DNA of 64,000 nucleotides from Carboxylicivirga longa (GCF_050589825.1 NZ_JBNGOZ010000007.1:62001-126000); one strand, 5' to 3'. Positions 53,593 through 63,334 are shown, numbered from the stretch's first letter. Translations and numbers: made by a program. The notes: generated by a model from the letters alone, not told the origin.

Positions 53593-53814
53593 TTGGAATA
53601 GCACTCATAACCACGTTTAGTTTTGTACCGTTCCCCTTACTAAACCTGATCGTAGTAACACTACAACAAGTGCTTTTACCAATGGCAAAAATAGATGCCG
53701 TCACAGAGCTTGCCAAAGTATTTCAGGCCAATTCCACGAGCAGCCATTTCCTATTGTCCAAAGCCATTTTCCGGGTTACGAAATGCACGTAACCCTTGTG
53801 AATAGCCCGTTTTT
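53593..53814 (+). other. Candidate small transcript in the 414-base gap upstream of the M23 gene
   Basis: The gap 53547-53960 has no long gene, but a set of elements is arranged in order. They are TTG (53593-53595) and TAGTTTTG (53618-53625), 22 bases apart; an ORF of 36 codons (53682-53792); a perfect 8-bp hairpin GGGTTACG/CGTAACCC (53773-53780, 53788-53795); then CCCG (53806-53809) and TTTTT to 53814. Together they look like a short transcription unit, either a microprotein gene or a small RNA. Confidence 0.3.
53682..53792 (+). CDS. Possible 36-residue ORF
   Basis: The frame from ATG 53682 reads MAKIDAVTELAKVFQANS and ends at a TAA inside the 53773-53795 hairpin. It lies 57 bases after a -7-like box. 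No homologue is recognised; treat as a candidate only. Confidence 0.25.
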   Translation: MAKIDAVTELAKVFQANSTSSHFLLSKAIFRVTKCT

Positions 53815-53931
53815 AATGACTAATCAAATATTGCCCTGAGAATACAAGTCAAAAACAAGCTTGCGATCATCATTACGTTTAATAAAATCAGGTTTGACAC
53901 CGCTTAATACCTTAATTCTAATGAGAATTTT

Positions 53932-53939
53932 TACCTTTG
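53932..53939 (+). promoter_or_regulatory. Putative -7 box for the M23 peptidase gene
   Basis: TACCTTTG, a full TAnnTTTG match, is 21 bases before the ATG. The -33 is weak. Confidence 0.5.
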
Positions 53940-53960
53940 CTCAACTGAATTTTTATACTG

Positions 53961-54842
53961 ATGGCAACGGAAGAAAAAGGAATAAAACTAGTTGATAAAT
54001 TACGACACAAGTATCGATTAGCCATATTTAATGAACAAACGTACGAAGAAGTTTTTGGCATGCGCCTATCGCGCCTCAATGTGTTTACAATCGTGGGAGT
54101 AAGCCTTGTGCTGTTAGTGGTAATGGTCATTTTTTTAATTGCCTTTACCGGCTTACGAGAATATATACCGGGCTACCCCGATGGTCAGCAGCGCCGCCTA
54201 ATTATTCAAAACTCGCAGCGCGTTGACAGCTTAATACTTGAGATTGAGCGACGCGACAATTTCTTTCGAGACATACGCGCCATAATGGCCGGTGAAGTGC
54301 CTAGTGGAGCCCTGCCCGAAGATGTAGAGGACGCCCAAGGACAAAGCACCAAAAATAACGTGGTGTTCAAAAAATCGGAACAAGACTCTCTTTTTCGCGA
54401 GCAGGTTGAGAAAGAAGAAAAATTTAACCTGGCCGTATTTGATAACAAAGGTGCCAAATTCGAACTGGAGCACAGCTTTTTATTCACCCCGCTTAAAGGA
54501 GTTGTAATAAATAAGTTTGGCGAAACACAAGGACATTATGGTGTAGACATTGTGGCCACGCCCGGAAGCCGTGTCAGCGCCATCATGGATGGTACTGTTA
54601 TTTTTACCGGATGGACCGTAGAAACAGGCTATGTTATTCAGATACAACACGCCAACAATCTCATATCACTCTACAAACATAACGAAAGCCTGCTGAAAAG
54701 CATGGGCGATAAAGTACAGGCGGGCGAGGCCATTGCCAACGTGGGTAACTCGGGCGAGTTAACCACTGGTCCACACCTCCATTTTGAGCTCTGGCACAAT
54801 GGGGTGCCCTTGGATGCAGAGCAGTACATAGCTTTTGAATAA
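53961..54842 (+). CDS. M23-family (LytM-type) peptidase, membrane-anchored
   Basis: The 293-residue protein has a short cytoplasmic start, one membrane helix (about 41-63), a linker with helical heptads, and a C-terminal M23 domain. The zinc-site motifs HxxxD (GHYGVDI, about 193-198) and HxH (GPHLHFE, about 272-276) are present, so it should be an active cell-wall peptidase cutting peptidoglycan cross-bridges or stems, unless ligands differ in the unseen loops. dxr follows after 26 bases. Confidence 0.92.
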   Translation: MATEEKGIKLVDKLRHKYRLAIFNEQTYEEVFGMRLSRLNVFTIVGVSLVLLVVMVIFLIAFTGLREYIPGYPDGQQRRLIIQNSQRVDSLILEIERRDNFFRDIRAIMAGEVPSGALPEDVEDAQGQSTKNNVVFKKSEQDSLFREQVEKEEKFNLAVFDNKGAKFELEHSFLFTPLKGVVINKFGETQGHYGVDIVATPGSRVSAIMDGTVIFTGWTVETGYVIQIQHANNLISLYKHNESLLKSMGDKVQAGEAIANVGNSGELTTGPHLHFELWHNGVPLDAEQYIAFE

Positions 54843-54868
54843 GGATTGAAATACACAAGCGAAGATTA

Positions 54869-56026
54869 ATGTCAAAAAAAATAGCGATACTGGGCTCAAC
54901 AGGTTCCATCGGAACCCAGGCTCTTGAGGTAATCGATGCCCACCCCGATAAATTTCGGGTAGAAGTGCTGACGGCCTACAACAACGTTGAACTGCTAATT
55001 GAACAGGCACTTAAATACGACCCCAATACAGTTGTAATTGGTAATCAGGAAAAATACAGTGCTTTATGTGCAGCCCTGGAGAATACCGACATCAAGGTAT
55101 ATGCTGGCGACGAAGCCATTGCACAGGTTGTTCAAATAAGTACAATCGATATTGTGCTAACGGCCATGGTTGGCTTTTCGGGGTTGATACCCACCATAAA
55201 AGCCATTGAAGCCGGCAAGCAGATTGCACTGGCCAATAAAGAAACACTGGTAGTAGCAGGCGATATCATCACACAACTGGCCTTGAAAAATAAAGTAAGT
55301 ATACTGCCGGTTGACTCAGAGCATTCGGCCATTTTCCAATGCCTGGCCGGCGAATTTCATAATCCCATTGAAAAAATTATCCTCACTGCATCAGGAGGCC
55401 CCTTCCGCGGTCGCAAGCTCGACTTTCTGCGTAAAGTAACCCGCTGCCAGGCGCTTAATCATCCCAATTGGAGCATGGGCGATAAAATCACCATCGACAG
55501 TGCTTCACTCATGAACAAAGGACTGGAAGCCATTGAGGCGCGCTGGCTATTCAATGTACAGCCCGATGATATTGAGGTTGTCGTTCATCCTCAGTCCATC
55601 GTTCATTCACTGGTACAGTTTCAGGACGGTTCCATTAAAGCACAATGGGGATTGCCCGATATGCGCCTACCCATACAGTATGCCATGACCTTTCCCGAAC
55701 GTTATCAGTCCAACTTCCCCCGCTTTAATTTTATGGACTACCCCGAGCTGACCTTTGAAAAAGCCGATACCAAGGCGTTTCGCAACCTCGACCTGGCCTA
55801 TCAGGCCATGCGAAAAGGCGGTAATATGCCGTGCATCTTAAATGCCGCTAACGAAATTGCTGTGGATGCTTTTCTAAAACAACGCATTGGCTTTATTGAG
55901 ATGTCGGAGGTAATCGAAAAAACAATGATGAGGGCCACAATGATTGAAAAGCCTTGCCTCGACGACTATTTGCAAAGCAATGAGGAAGCAAGACGAATAG
56001 CCGATGAAATCATTAATAAGCTGTAG
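54869..56026 (+). CDS. dxr: 1-deoxy-D-xylulose-5-phosphate reductoisomerase
   Basis: DXR converts DXP to MEP with NADPH in isoprenoid synthesis. The 385-residue protein has the NADPH-binding GSTGSIG (9-15), LANKETLVVAG, the metal site around VDSEHSAIFQCL, and the mobile loop region with TASGGPFRG and HPNWSMG. It lies between the M23 peptidase and rseP genes, a common Bacteroidota order. Confidence 0.97.
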   Translation: MSKKIAILGSTGSIGTQALEVIDAHPDKFRVEVLTAYNNVELLIEQALKYDPNTVVIGNQEKYSALCAALENTDIKVYAGDEAIAQVVQISTIDIVLTAMVGFSGLIPTIKAIEAGKQIALANKETLVVAGDIITQLALKNKVSILPVDSEHSAIFQCLAGEFHNPIEKIILTASGGPFRGRKLDFLRKVTRCQALNHPNWSMGDKITIDSASLMNKGLEAIEARWLFNVQPDDIEVVVHPQSIVHSLVQFQDGSIKAQWGLPDMRLPIQYAMTFPERYQSNFPRFNFMDYPELTFEKADTKAFRNLDLAYQAMRKGGNMPCILNAANEIAVDAFLKQRIGFIEMSEVIEKTMMRATMIEKPCLDDYLQSNEEARRIADEIINKL

Positions 56027-56116
56027 GATGCTAACAATTTTCGGATAAGGGTGTTATTTGATAGCATGCTTGATTGCCCGTGCTGTCATCATACTATGTT
56101 ATTAGCCCGAAAAGAA

Positions 56117-56124
56117 TATATTTG
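56117..56124 (+). promoter_or_regulatory. Putative -7 box for rseP
   Basis: TATATTTG lies 29 bases before the rseP ATG, in the 127-base gap after dxr. The -33 is not clear. Confidence 0.45.
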
Positions 56125-56153
56125 TTGCCGAATTAAAGAAAACAAACTAGTTA

Positions 56154-57473
56154 ATGGAAATATTTATAAAAACAGTACAGTTAATACTCAGCCTATCGCT
56201 GCTGGTTGTTCTGCACGAATTTGGTCATTTCTTCTTCGCCCGCCTGTTTAAAACGCGGGTCGAAAAATTCTATCTCTTCTTCAACCCCTGGTTCACTTTG
56301 TTTAAGTTTAAAAAAGGTGAAACAGAGTACGGTATTGGCTGGCTGCCTTTTGGTGGTTATGTGAAGATATCGGGTATGATTGATGAATCGATGGACAAGG
56401 AGGCGCTGGCACAACCGGCACAACCCTGGGAATTTCGCTCCAAGCCGGCATGGCAACGCCTAATGATAATGATCGGAGGCGTATTGGTTAACTTCATCAC
56501 CGCCTTCTTTATCTATTGGATGGTGCTTTACACATGGGGCGAAAGTTACATTCCCATCAAGTCGGCCAAACATGGGCTTTACTATCACGAGGTAGCCAAA
56601 GAGATTGGTTTGCAGGATGGTGACCTGGTATTACAAGTAGATGACCATATTGTGGAGGAGAGCAGCGACATTGCCCGCTTTATATTATTGGAAGATGCAA
56701 AACAACTCACCGTACAACGCGGAGAGCAAACCCTTATGTTGAGTATCCCCGAGGGATATGACCAACGCATGATATCGCAGGAAGTCCGCCTTTTTGCCGA
56801 GGTGCGCTACCCCGTTGTAGTGCAGGAGTTGCAAAAAGGCTCGATCGCCGATGAAGCAGGACTGATGGCCGGCGACAGCATTGTAAGTGTAAATGGGAAA
56901 CCGGCGGCTTTCTATAATGAATTTTCAGCAGCACTGGGAGATAACATTGAAAAGCCCATCGAGCTTGGCCTTATTCGTAATGGAGCCTTGACCGCCTTAA
57001 ACATGACCGTTCCCAAAACGGGTAAGATTGGCTTTTATCTGGTATCACCCGAAAAGTACATTGAAGTACAGCGCCATCAATATGGCTTTTGGGAAGCCTG
57101 CCCCAAAGGCATCACCAAGGGGCTGGACATATTGGTTGGCTACGTGAAGCAACTGCGGCTCATCTTCACCAAAGAAGGTGCCAAGCAAGTAGGTGGCTTC
57201 GGTGCCATGGGTAAACTATTTCCCTCTACCTGGAACTGGTATGTCTTCTGGTCTAATACTGCACTTATTTCCATGATACTGGCGTTTATGAACATCCTGC
57301 CCATTCCGGCACTGGACGGTGGTCACGTATTGTTCCTGCTCTATGAAATGGTGACAGGACGCAAGCCGGGTGATAAGTTTATGGAATATGCGCAGATAAC
57401 CGGTATGATTCTTTTATTGGGTCTACTTTTATTTGCCAACGGAAATGATATCTTTAAAGCTTTCTTTAAATAA
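56154..57473 (+). CDS. rseP: Site-2 zinc protease RseP
   Basis: This intramembrane metalloprotease cuts anti-sigma factors and remnant signal peptides. The 439-residue protein has HEFGH (21-25) in the first membrane helix, two PDZ-like domains between about 140 and 300 (GLQDGDLVLQVDDH, GLMAGDSIVSVNGKP), and the third metal ligand in PALDGGH (near 387), with several membrane helices. It may act on the FecR-type anti-sigma at 15.3 kb, but that is inference. Confidence 0.95.
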   Translation: MEIFIKTVQLILSLSLLVVLHEFGHFFFARLFKTRVEKFYLFFNPWFTLFKFKKGETEYGIGWLPFGGYVKISGMIDESMDKEALAQPAQPWEFRSKPAWQRLMIMIGGVLVNFITAFFIYWMVLYTWGESYIPIKSAKHGLYYHEVAKEIGLQDGDLVLQVDDHIVEESSDIARFILLEDAKQLTVQRGEQTLMLSIPEGYDQRMISQEVRLFAEVRYPVVVQELQKGSIADEAGLMAGDSIVSVNGKPAAFYNEFSAALGDNIEKPIELGLIRNGALTALNMTVPKTGKIGFYLVSPEKYIEVQRHQYGFWEACPKGITKGLDILVGYVKQLRLIFTKEGAKQVGGFGAMGKLFPSTWNWYVFWSNTALISMILAFMNILPIPALDGGHVLFLLYEMVTGRKPGDKFMEYAQITGMILLLGLLLFANGNDIFKAFFK

Positions 57474-57512
57474 GCAAGATTATTAAATTTGTATTAATAA
57501 AACTATTTAGAT

Positions 57513-57728
57513 ATGAACAGTTACGTTTTACTTTGGGCACTGCCCGGCGGACCCGAATGGATTCTTATCATTCTTGCCTTATTACTTTTATTTGGCGGGC
57601 GAAAAATACCTGAGCTCATGAAAGGATTAGGTCAAGGCATGAAAGAATTTAAAAAGGCGCGTAACGATGATGACAAAAAGGAGGCTGACGACAATAAGAA
57701 AGAGGCCATCGAAGATTCATCGAAGTAA
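57513..57728 (+). CDS. tatA: Sec-independent translocase subunit TatA/E
   Basis: TatA forms the pore of the twin-arginine system for folded proteins. The 71-residue product has the one N-terminal membrane helix (EWILIILALLLLFGGRKIPEL), the conserved FGxxKLPEL-type hinge (FGGRKIPEL), an amphipathic helix (MKGLGQGMKEFKKA) and an acidic tail. tatB and tatC are not in this window. It is 39 bases after rseP. Confidence 0.93.
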   Translation: MNSYVLLWALPGGPEWILIILALLLLFGGRKIPELMKGLGQGMKEFKKARNDDDKKEADDNKKEAIEDSSK

Positions 57729-57757
57729 GAAATATTCGTTTACCGTACTATAATGCG

Positions 57758-57788
57758 AAGGCCGAACCTCATTGAGGATTGGCCTTTT
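57758..57788 (+). terminator. Rho-independent terminator after tatA
   Basis: AAGGCC / GGCCTT (57758-57763, 57781-57786) enclose CCTCA/TGAGG, and a T run follows. Confidence 0.75.
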
Positions 57789-57821
57789 GCATATTATTTA
57801 CACTTATAAATCAGTAAATAA

Positions 57822-59042
57822 ATGATGCGCTTATTACTAATAACATTTTGCCTATCGGGGTTCGCAGGCATCTTTGCCAAAGGGCAAATAATAAACAGGC
57901 ATCCGCATTATCCGCAATGGATGTATGAGAAACGCCTGGGCGAACTCGATAAGGGCACAGTAATTAAGCTGGATTATAACAGCAAGGTGCAGGCATTTAT
58001 TGATGTATACACGGTTAAGCGACGCGATCATTTATCCAAAATCATTGGGCGTGCCGAGTATTATTTTCCACTGTTTGAAGAATATCTGGCCAAATACGAG
58101 CTTCCCCTCGAACTAAAATACCTGGCCATTGTGGAATCAGCGCTTGAACCCAGGGCTAAATCAAGCTCCGGTGCCATGGGCCTGTGGCAATTTCTCTACC
58201 ATGCATCGCGCATGTTCGACCTTAAGGTGGATAATTACAAAGATGAGCGTTGCGACCCCATAAAAAGCACAGAAGCGGCCTGTCGCTACCTAAAATATCT
58301 GCATCACAACCTGAATGACTGGCAGTTGGCACTGGCAGCTTATAACGGAGGCATAGGAGTAGTGCAAAAAGCCATTGAACGATCGGGTGGTAAAACAAAC
58401 TTTTGGGAGTTGCAACCCTACCTGCCCAAAGCAGTGCAAAGTTATGTTCCGGCATTTATCGCTGTTAATTATGTGATGAATAATTACCGGCGACACGAGG
58501 TAGAAGCCACACCTCCCCCACTTCACTTTCAGGAAGTGGATACGGTCTATATCCATAAGTCATTAAGCTTTGAACAAATACAAAGAGCATCGGAAACACC
58601 TTTGGACATTATACAATGGCTTAACCCAGCGTATACAAGGGACTATATACCCGTAAGCGAACAACCGGCATGCCTGTTTCTGCCCAAAACTAACATCCTT
58701 AAGTTTGTGCGGGCCGAAAAAGAGCTGAACGAAGCAACACCACCCTTAAGCAGCACGCCTCCTATCGGGGATAAAACAGGGCGTCAGCGCACAGTACACA
58801 AGGTACAAAAAGGCGAATTTTTCCATAAAATAGCCATTGATAATCATTGCAGAATTAGTGATATTATGCTGTGGAATAACTTATCAAGTAAAAACCTTTT
58901 CATCGATCAACAGCTGGTGGTTTGGACACCCTACCAAGAAGAGAAATTCTTTTTTGTAACACAGCAAGCTGGTGATGACAAACCCATGTTGCACATTGAA
59001 AATTTGTACACCAACAACCCAATCGATAAACAATATCAATGA
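57822..59042 (+). CDS. Lytic transglycosylase with LysM domain (MltD-like)
   Basis: The enzyme cuts peptidoglycan glycan chains in the periplasm. The 406-residue protein has a signal peptide (cut near FAKG), an SLT domain with the catalytic Glu105 (VESALEPRAKSSSGAMGLWQF region) and AAYNGG, and a C-terminal LysM (about 315-362, HKVQKGEFFHKIAIDNHC). The start is a doublet ATGATG at 57822. It overlaps the DUF4837 gene by four bases (ATGA), so coupled. Confidence 0.93.
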   Translation: MMRLLLITFCLSGFAGIFAKGQIINRHPHYPQWMYEKRLGELDKGTVIKLDYNSKVQAFIDVYTVKRRDHLSKIIGRAEYYFPLFEEYLAKYELPLELKYLAIVESALEPRAKSSSGAMGLWQFLYHASRMFDLKVDNYKDERCDPIKSTEAACRYLKYLHHNLNDWQLALAAYNGGIGVVQKAIERSGGKTNFWELQPYLPKAVQSYVPAFIAVNYVMNNYRRHEVEATPPPLHFQEVDTVYIHKSLSFEQIQRASETPLDIIQWLNPAYTRDYIPVSEQPACLFLPKTNILKFVRAEKELNEATPPLSSTPPIGDKTGRQRTVHKVQKGEFFHKIAIDNHCRISDIMLWNNLSSKNLFIDQQLVVWTPYQEEKFFFVTQQAGDDKPMLHIENLYTNNPIDKQYQ

Positions 59043-60049
59043 AAATAAAATTTTATACTACCATGAAAAACTATAAATATTTGTTGGCAGCACTAATGAT
59101 GCTTACAGCCTTTGCTTGTAAAAATAAGGATACCGGATACAAACCCAATGTGGGCGGAAAAGCCGGCGAGATGCTGGTGGTAATGGATGATAAAATTAAA
59201 ACATCGCCCGGCGGTGAGGAATTGCAAAAGCTGCTGCGCGAAACCTACCTGGGTCTACCACAGGAAGAGCCTCATTTTAAGATGAGTGTGGCGCCCCACC
59301 GCTCATTCTCCAATTTCATGCGTACTATTCGTAATATTGTAATGGTACGAATCAAACCCAACACCGAGGAAGAGACGGTAAAATACTATCGCGACCGCTG
59401 GGCACGTCCGCAGGCGGTAGTGGTAATGACAGCGCGAGACACAGCAGGCCTGAAGCGACTTGTTGAAGGCGACCAACTGAAAATTCTTAGTTTTTTCAAC
59501 AAGGCGGAGCGTGAGCGTTACATCACCTCGTATAAAAAATACCCTAGCGATGAACTGATCAAACAGGTAGATAGCACCTTCAAAGTACGCTTATCCGTAC
59601 CCAATAGCCTGAGCAGCAAAAAAGCGACTCCCTCTTTTCTGTGGATGAACGAGGCGGCCAACTGGGGCTTTCAGGGTATGTTTATGTATGAGTTTCCCTA
59701 CGTTGGCGAAGGTACATTCTCAAAAGAATACCTGTTAAATAAACGCGACTCAATACTGAGAAAAAATGTACCGGGACCATCAGAAGGATCATTTATGACG
59801 ACCGAACACCAGTTTCCCGTGCTGTATAAAAAAGCAACAATCAACGATAATGAAGTGGTGGAGCTGCGCGGCCTGTGGAAGGTACAAAATGACTTGATGG
59901 GTGGCCCCTTCATCTTGCAGGCGCATCATGACAAGAAGAACAATCGTGTAGTGGTAACCGATGGCTTTGTTTATTCGCCTGAAAAACCGGATAAGCGTGA
60001 CAAAATACGACAGATGGAAGCCCTGATGTACACCCTTAAGTTTCAATAA
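59039..60049 (+). CDS. DUF4837-family lipoprotein
   Basis: The 336-residue product has a signal peptide with a cysteine at the lipobox (AFAC) and the DUF4837 pattern, a Bacteroidota envelope family of unknown function (KAGEMLVVMDD, LRGLWKVQNDLMGGPF, GFVYSPEKPDKRD). The first ATG overlaps the transglycosylase stop; a second ATG at 59063 gives a tighter signal peptide and may be the true start. Next gene is 4 bases away. Confidence 0.85.
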   Translation: MKIKFYTTMKNYKYLLAALMMLTAFACKNKDTGYKPNVGGKAGEMLVVMDDKIKTSPGGEELQKLLRETYLGLPQEEPHFKMSVAPHRSFSNFMRTIRNIVMVRIKPNTEEETVKYYRDRWARPQAVVVMTARDTAGLKRLVEGDQLKILSFFNKAERERYITSYKKYPSDELIKQVDSTFKVRLSVPNSLSSKKATPSFLWMNEAANWGFQGMFMYEFPYVGEGTFSKEYLLNKRDSILRKNVPGPSEGSFMTTEHQFPVLYKKATINDNEVVELRGLWKVQNDLMGGPFILQAHHDKKNNRVVVTDGFVYSPEKPDKRDKIRQMEALMYTLKFQ

Positions 60050-60053
60050 TAAT

Positions 60054-60455
60054 ATGCTGCCCAAGTTAAATAGTCAGGCCTTACGGCAAGCCTGCGGTCG
60101 CGAAGACCTCATCAGAAAAACAGCGGCACAGATCATAAAAGACTTTGCTGAGTTTGGCTTTGAAGTAAGCTTCTCGGGCGAGGTAGCAGGCTTTTACGAT
60201 GAAGTGTTCCAACAAATGAAGGGGCATGTCGCAGAGATTATGACGCAGCATTACTCCCGCTTTCTAAACTTTCTGTACCGCATTGATGTTACAGAAGCAC
60301 AAGTAGCCGTGTATCAGCGGGAAATGGGTGATGCACCCTATGAGGATGCACTCACCGAGTTAATTATTCATCGGGAGATGAAGAAAGTAATGATACGAGA
60401 ATATTTTAAAGCTCAACAATCGGATAACACCGACCAGGGTGAGCTTGCACAATAA
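60054..60455 (+). CDS. Hypothetical protein
   Basis: This 133-residue protein, mostly helical, has no signal peptide or membrane segment. I recognise no family. It is 4 bases after the DUF4837 gene and 10 before pepA, so it is in the same transcript as an accessory or unknown gene. Confidence 0.65.
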   Translation: MLPKLNSQALRQACGREDLIRKTAAQIIKDFAEFGFEVSFSGEVAGFYDEVFQQMKGHVAEIMTQHYSRFLNFLYRIDVTEAQVAVYQREMGDAPYEDALTELIIHREMKKVMIREYFKAQQSDNTDQGELAQ

Positions 60456-60465
60456 AAGAGCAATC

Positions 60466-61902
60466 ATGACGCAATTAACGATCAAACATACCCAAGAACG
60501 CCCCGAAGGTGTTCGCAATATTTTTCTGGTTAAAACAACCGATGCACTAAAAGACTTTGGTTTTAATAAGGATGCACTGGCCTACGTTGAGACACAGGCC
60601 AAAGCCAAGGAAACACTCATTACCGTGCGAAACTATAATATAGCTTATTATGTGCGCATTGTAAAAGATAACGAGTCAAATGATCAAGGCTGCGAGGCAC
60701 TGCGTAAAGACGGCGCTTTGATTTATGCCAACTGCAAAAAAGATAAGCAACAAGCTGTATGCATTTATGATTTGGTGGGCAACAAATCCTTTAGCCTGGC
60801 GCTGTGCGAAGGCCTTGCCTTATCGAGTTACACCTTCGACAAGTATAAAAGCGACAAGGAAAAGGACGCCAAAAGATTCGATATCTGGCTGGCCTCATCA
60901 GCTATTAACCAGGGTGAACTGGACGAATTACGCCAGCTGACTAATGCAGTGTTCATAACGCGTAACCTGGTAAATGAACCCGTATGCACCCTTAACGTGG
61001 AAGAACTATCGGAACGCATCAGCGAGCTGGGAGCTATCCATGGCTTCGAGGTTGAAATCTTCAATAAAAGCAAGCTTGAAACACTTAAGTTTGGCGGGCT
61101 ACTGGGTGTTAATAAGGGAAGTATCGACCCTCCTGCCTTTCACATCCTTGAGTGGAAGCCCGAATCAGCCACCAACGATCAACCTGTTGTGCTGGTGGGC
61201 AAAGGCGTGGTGTACGATACCGGCGGCATCAACCTGAAAACACCTCCGGGAAGCCTGGACGATATGAAGTCAGATATGGGAGGAGCAGCAGCTGTAGTGG
61301 GCACAATGGTAGCAGCAGCCTCCAACAAACTGCCCCTTCACATTGTGGGTTTGGTGCCGGCTACTGATAACCGTCCGGGGGGCAATGCCATTGTGCCGGG
61401 CGACATACTAACCATGCATAATGGTAAAACAGTAGAGGTACTGAACACCGATGCCGAAGGACGACTAATTTTGGCTGACGCCCTATCTTACTCAAAAAAA
61501 TACAATCCACAGTTGGTCATTGACCTGGCCACACTGACCGGTAGTGCCGTGATGGCATTGGGGCAATATGCCACCGTTGGCATGGGCACAGCCGACGAGG
61601 AGGTATTTAACACCCTGGAAAAAGCAGGCAATGCTGTTTACGAACGGGTGGTGCGCTTTCCCTTTTGGGAAGAATATGGTGAGCTGATAAAATCGGAAAT
61701 TGCCGATGTGAAAAACCTGGGACCCCGGGAGGCAGGTGCCATCACTGCCGGTAAATTCCTAAGCCATTTTGTAGAGAGTCCCTGGATACACCTTGATATA
61801 GCCGGGCCGGCCTTTGTAAAAAAAGAGGACAGCTACCGAGGCAATGGTGCATCAGGCGTTGGCGTTCGCATGCTATACGATTTCCTAAAACGTAAATGCT
61901 AG
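60466..61902 (+). CDS. pepA: M17 leucyl aminopeptidase
   Basis: This cytoplasmic aminopeptidase has a two-metal site. The ATG at 60466 gives 478 residues. The C-terminal catalytic domain shows VGKGVVYDTGGINLK with the metal-binding residues, MKSDMGGAAAV, and NTDAEGRL (about 327-334), the family signature. The longer frame from GTG at 60439 overlaps the preceding stop and is less likely. It would finish dipeptides released by the S46 enzymes. Confidence 0.95.
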   Translation: MTQLTIKHTQERPEGVRNIFLVKTTDALKDFGFNKDALAYVETQAKAKETLITVRNYNIAYYVRIVKDNESNDQGCEALRKDGALIYANCKKDKQQAVCIYDLVGNKSFSLALCEGLALSSYTFDKYKSDKEKDAKRFDIWLASSAINQGELDELRQLTNAVFITRNLVNEPVCTLNVEELSERISELGAIHGFEVEIFNKSKLETLKFGGLLGVNKGSIDPPAFHILEWKPESATNDQPVVLVGKGVVYDTGGINLKTPPGSLDDMKSDMGGAAAVVGTMVAAASNKLPLHIVGLVPATDNRPGGNAIVPGDILTMHNGKTVEVLNTDAEGRLILADALSYSKKYNPQLVIDLATLTGSAVMALGQYATVGMGTADEEVFNTLEKAGNAVYERVVRFPFWEEYGELIKSEIADVKNLGPREAGAITAGKFLSHFVESPWIHLDIAGPAFVKKEDSYRGNGASGVGVRMLYDFLKRKC

Positions 61903-62063
61903 TTTTTAAGTTGATTAAACAGTGGGCAAAAAATGCCATTCGGCCAACAGCATTTGTTTCTAACAAAAAAAGATGCCTCGTTCAGGCCTAAAGCTAATCA
62001 ACAATTACTATTTTAGTGGTCATCGCAGCAACACGACGTGTGTTGTCAGAAAAAAAGAACAGA

Positions 62064-63128
62064 ATGAGTGAAGAAAAAATAAAGGTGGGAATCACCCACG
62101 GCGACATTAATGGTATCGGCTACGAAGTAATTTTCAAAGCCCTGTCCGACAGTCGGATCTACGATTCTTTTATTCCCGTTATCTACGGATCATCGAAAGT
62201 GGCAGCTTACCATCGTAAAGCACTTAACATCCCCAACTTCAGCCTTAACAGCATCAACCAGGTAGAGGATGCCCACAGCAAACGGGTTAACATTATCAAT
62301 TGCCTGGATGATAACATCCGTGTTGAACTGGGCAAGTCAACGGCCATAGGTGGCGACTCAGCCTTTAAAGCGCTGGAAATGGCGGTGAAAGATTTAAAGG
62401 AAGGAAAGATTGATGTTTTGGTAACGGCGCCCATTAATAAAGAAAATATACAGTCGGAGTCATTTACCTTCCCGGGACATACAGAGTATTTGCAACAAGT
62501 AGCTGACGAGGGGGACGCTCTGATGCTGATGGTATCGGATCATATGCGTGTCGGCGTTGTTGCCGGCCACGTGCCCATCAAAGAAGTACCCAATAAAATC
62601 AATGAGGAGAGCATCCTCAATAAGCTTCGTACACTGAACCATACGCTCAAAATGGATTTCTCCATCCGCAAGCCTCGCATTGCTGTATTAGGCCTTAACC
62701 CTCATGCGGGCGATGGAGGGGTGATTGGCGATGAAGAGCAAACCATTATTATCCCTGCCCTGGAGAAGGCAAAGCAAGAGGGCATAATGGCTCTTGGGCC
62801 CTATCCCGCCGATGGTCTCTTCGGCAGCGACCAATTCCGCAACTTTGATGCTATATTAGCCATGTATCATGATCAGGGCTTGGCACCCTTTAAAACACTT
62901 ACCTTTTCAAAAGGAGTGAACTATACTGCAGGATTGCCCTTTATACGCACCTCGCCAGATCATGGTACAGCCTTTGAGATTGCCGGGCAAGACAAGGCCA
63001 ATGCAACATCTTTTAAGGAAGCTATTTATCTGGCCATTGATGTATGTCGCAATCGCCGCATGAATACCGAACTGGGCAGGAACCCATTAAAATCATATAA
63101 CATCAATAGCCTGGAGCAAAAAGACTAG
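62064..63128 (+). CDS. pdxA: 4-hydroxythreonine-4-phosphate dehydrogenase
   Basis: PdxA is an NAD-dependent dehydrogenase in pyridoxal 5'-phosphate synthesis. The ATG at 62064 gives 354 residues. GITHGDINGIGYEV begins the fold; metal ligands are in GHTEYLQ (about 138), PHAGDGG (about 213) and MYHDQGLAPFKTL (about 268). An earlier in-frame start at 62016 adds a non-conserved leader and is rejected. A terminator follows. Confidence 0.95.
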   Translation: MSEEKIKVGITHGDINGIGYEVIFKALSDSRIYDSFIPVIYGSSKVAAYHRKALNIPNFSLNSINQVEDAHSKRVNIINCLDDNIRVELGKSTAIGGDSAFKALEMAVKDLKEGKIDVLVTAPINKENIQSESFTFPGHTEYLQQVADEGDALMLMVSDHMRVGVVAGHVPIKEVPNKINEESILNKLRTLNHTLKMDFSIRKPRIAVLGLNPHAGDGGVIGDEEQTIIIPALEKAKQEGIMALGPYPADGLFGSDQFRNFDAILAMYHDQGLAPFKTLTFSKGVNYTAGLPFIRTSPDHGTAFEIAGQDKANATSFKEAIYLAIDVCRNRRMNTELGRNPLKSYNINSLEQKD

Positions 63129-63151
63129 TAGATGTATAAATAACAGCACTT

Positions 63152-63197
63152 ATCGCCTGACTGAGTATATATTTGAGAACCAGTCAGGCGATTTTTA
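63152..63197 (+). terminator. Rho-independent terminator after pdxA
   Basis: ATCGCCTGACTG (63152-63163) and CAGTCAGGCGAT (63181-63192) form a perfect 12-bp stem with a 17-base loop, followed by TTTT. The loop length equals that of the hairpin repeats. Confidence 0.8.
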
Positions 63198-63229
63198 TTA
63201 TACCTAACTATGGGCTGGTTATTTTTAGG

Positions 63230-63283
63230 TTTTAGGTTACGGTTCTCTGTGATAAACACTAATAAAAAACCGCTCCATAAATA
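63230..63283. repeat. Intergenic hairpin repeat, degraded copy
   Basis: The left arm is 63230-63248 (contains TTACGGTTCTCT), the right arm 63265-63283 (contains AAAAACCGCTCCATAAA), and the loop has 16 bases. The arms mismatch in several places but follow the copies at 5333 and 46848. It lies between the pdxA terminator and the convergent sensor kinase gene. Confidence 0.5.
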
Positions 63284-63334
63284 CTTGATTAATAGGAAAC
63301 TTTCAAAACTTACCACGCGTATTAACCAAGCTCA

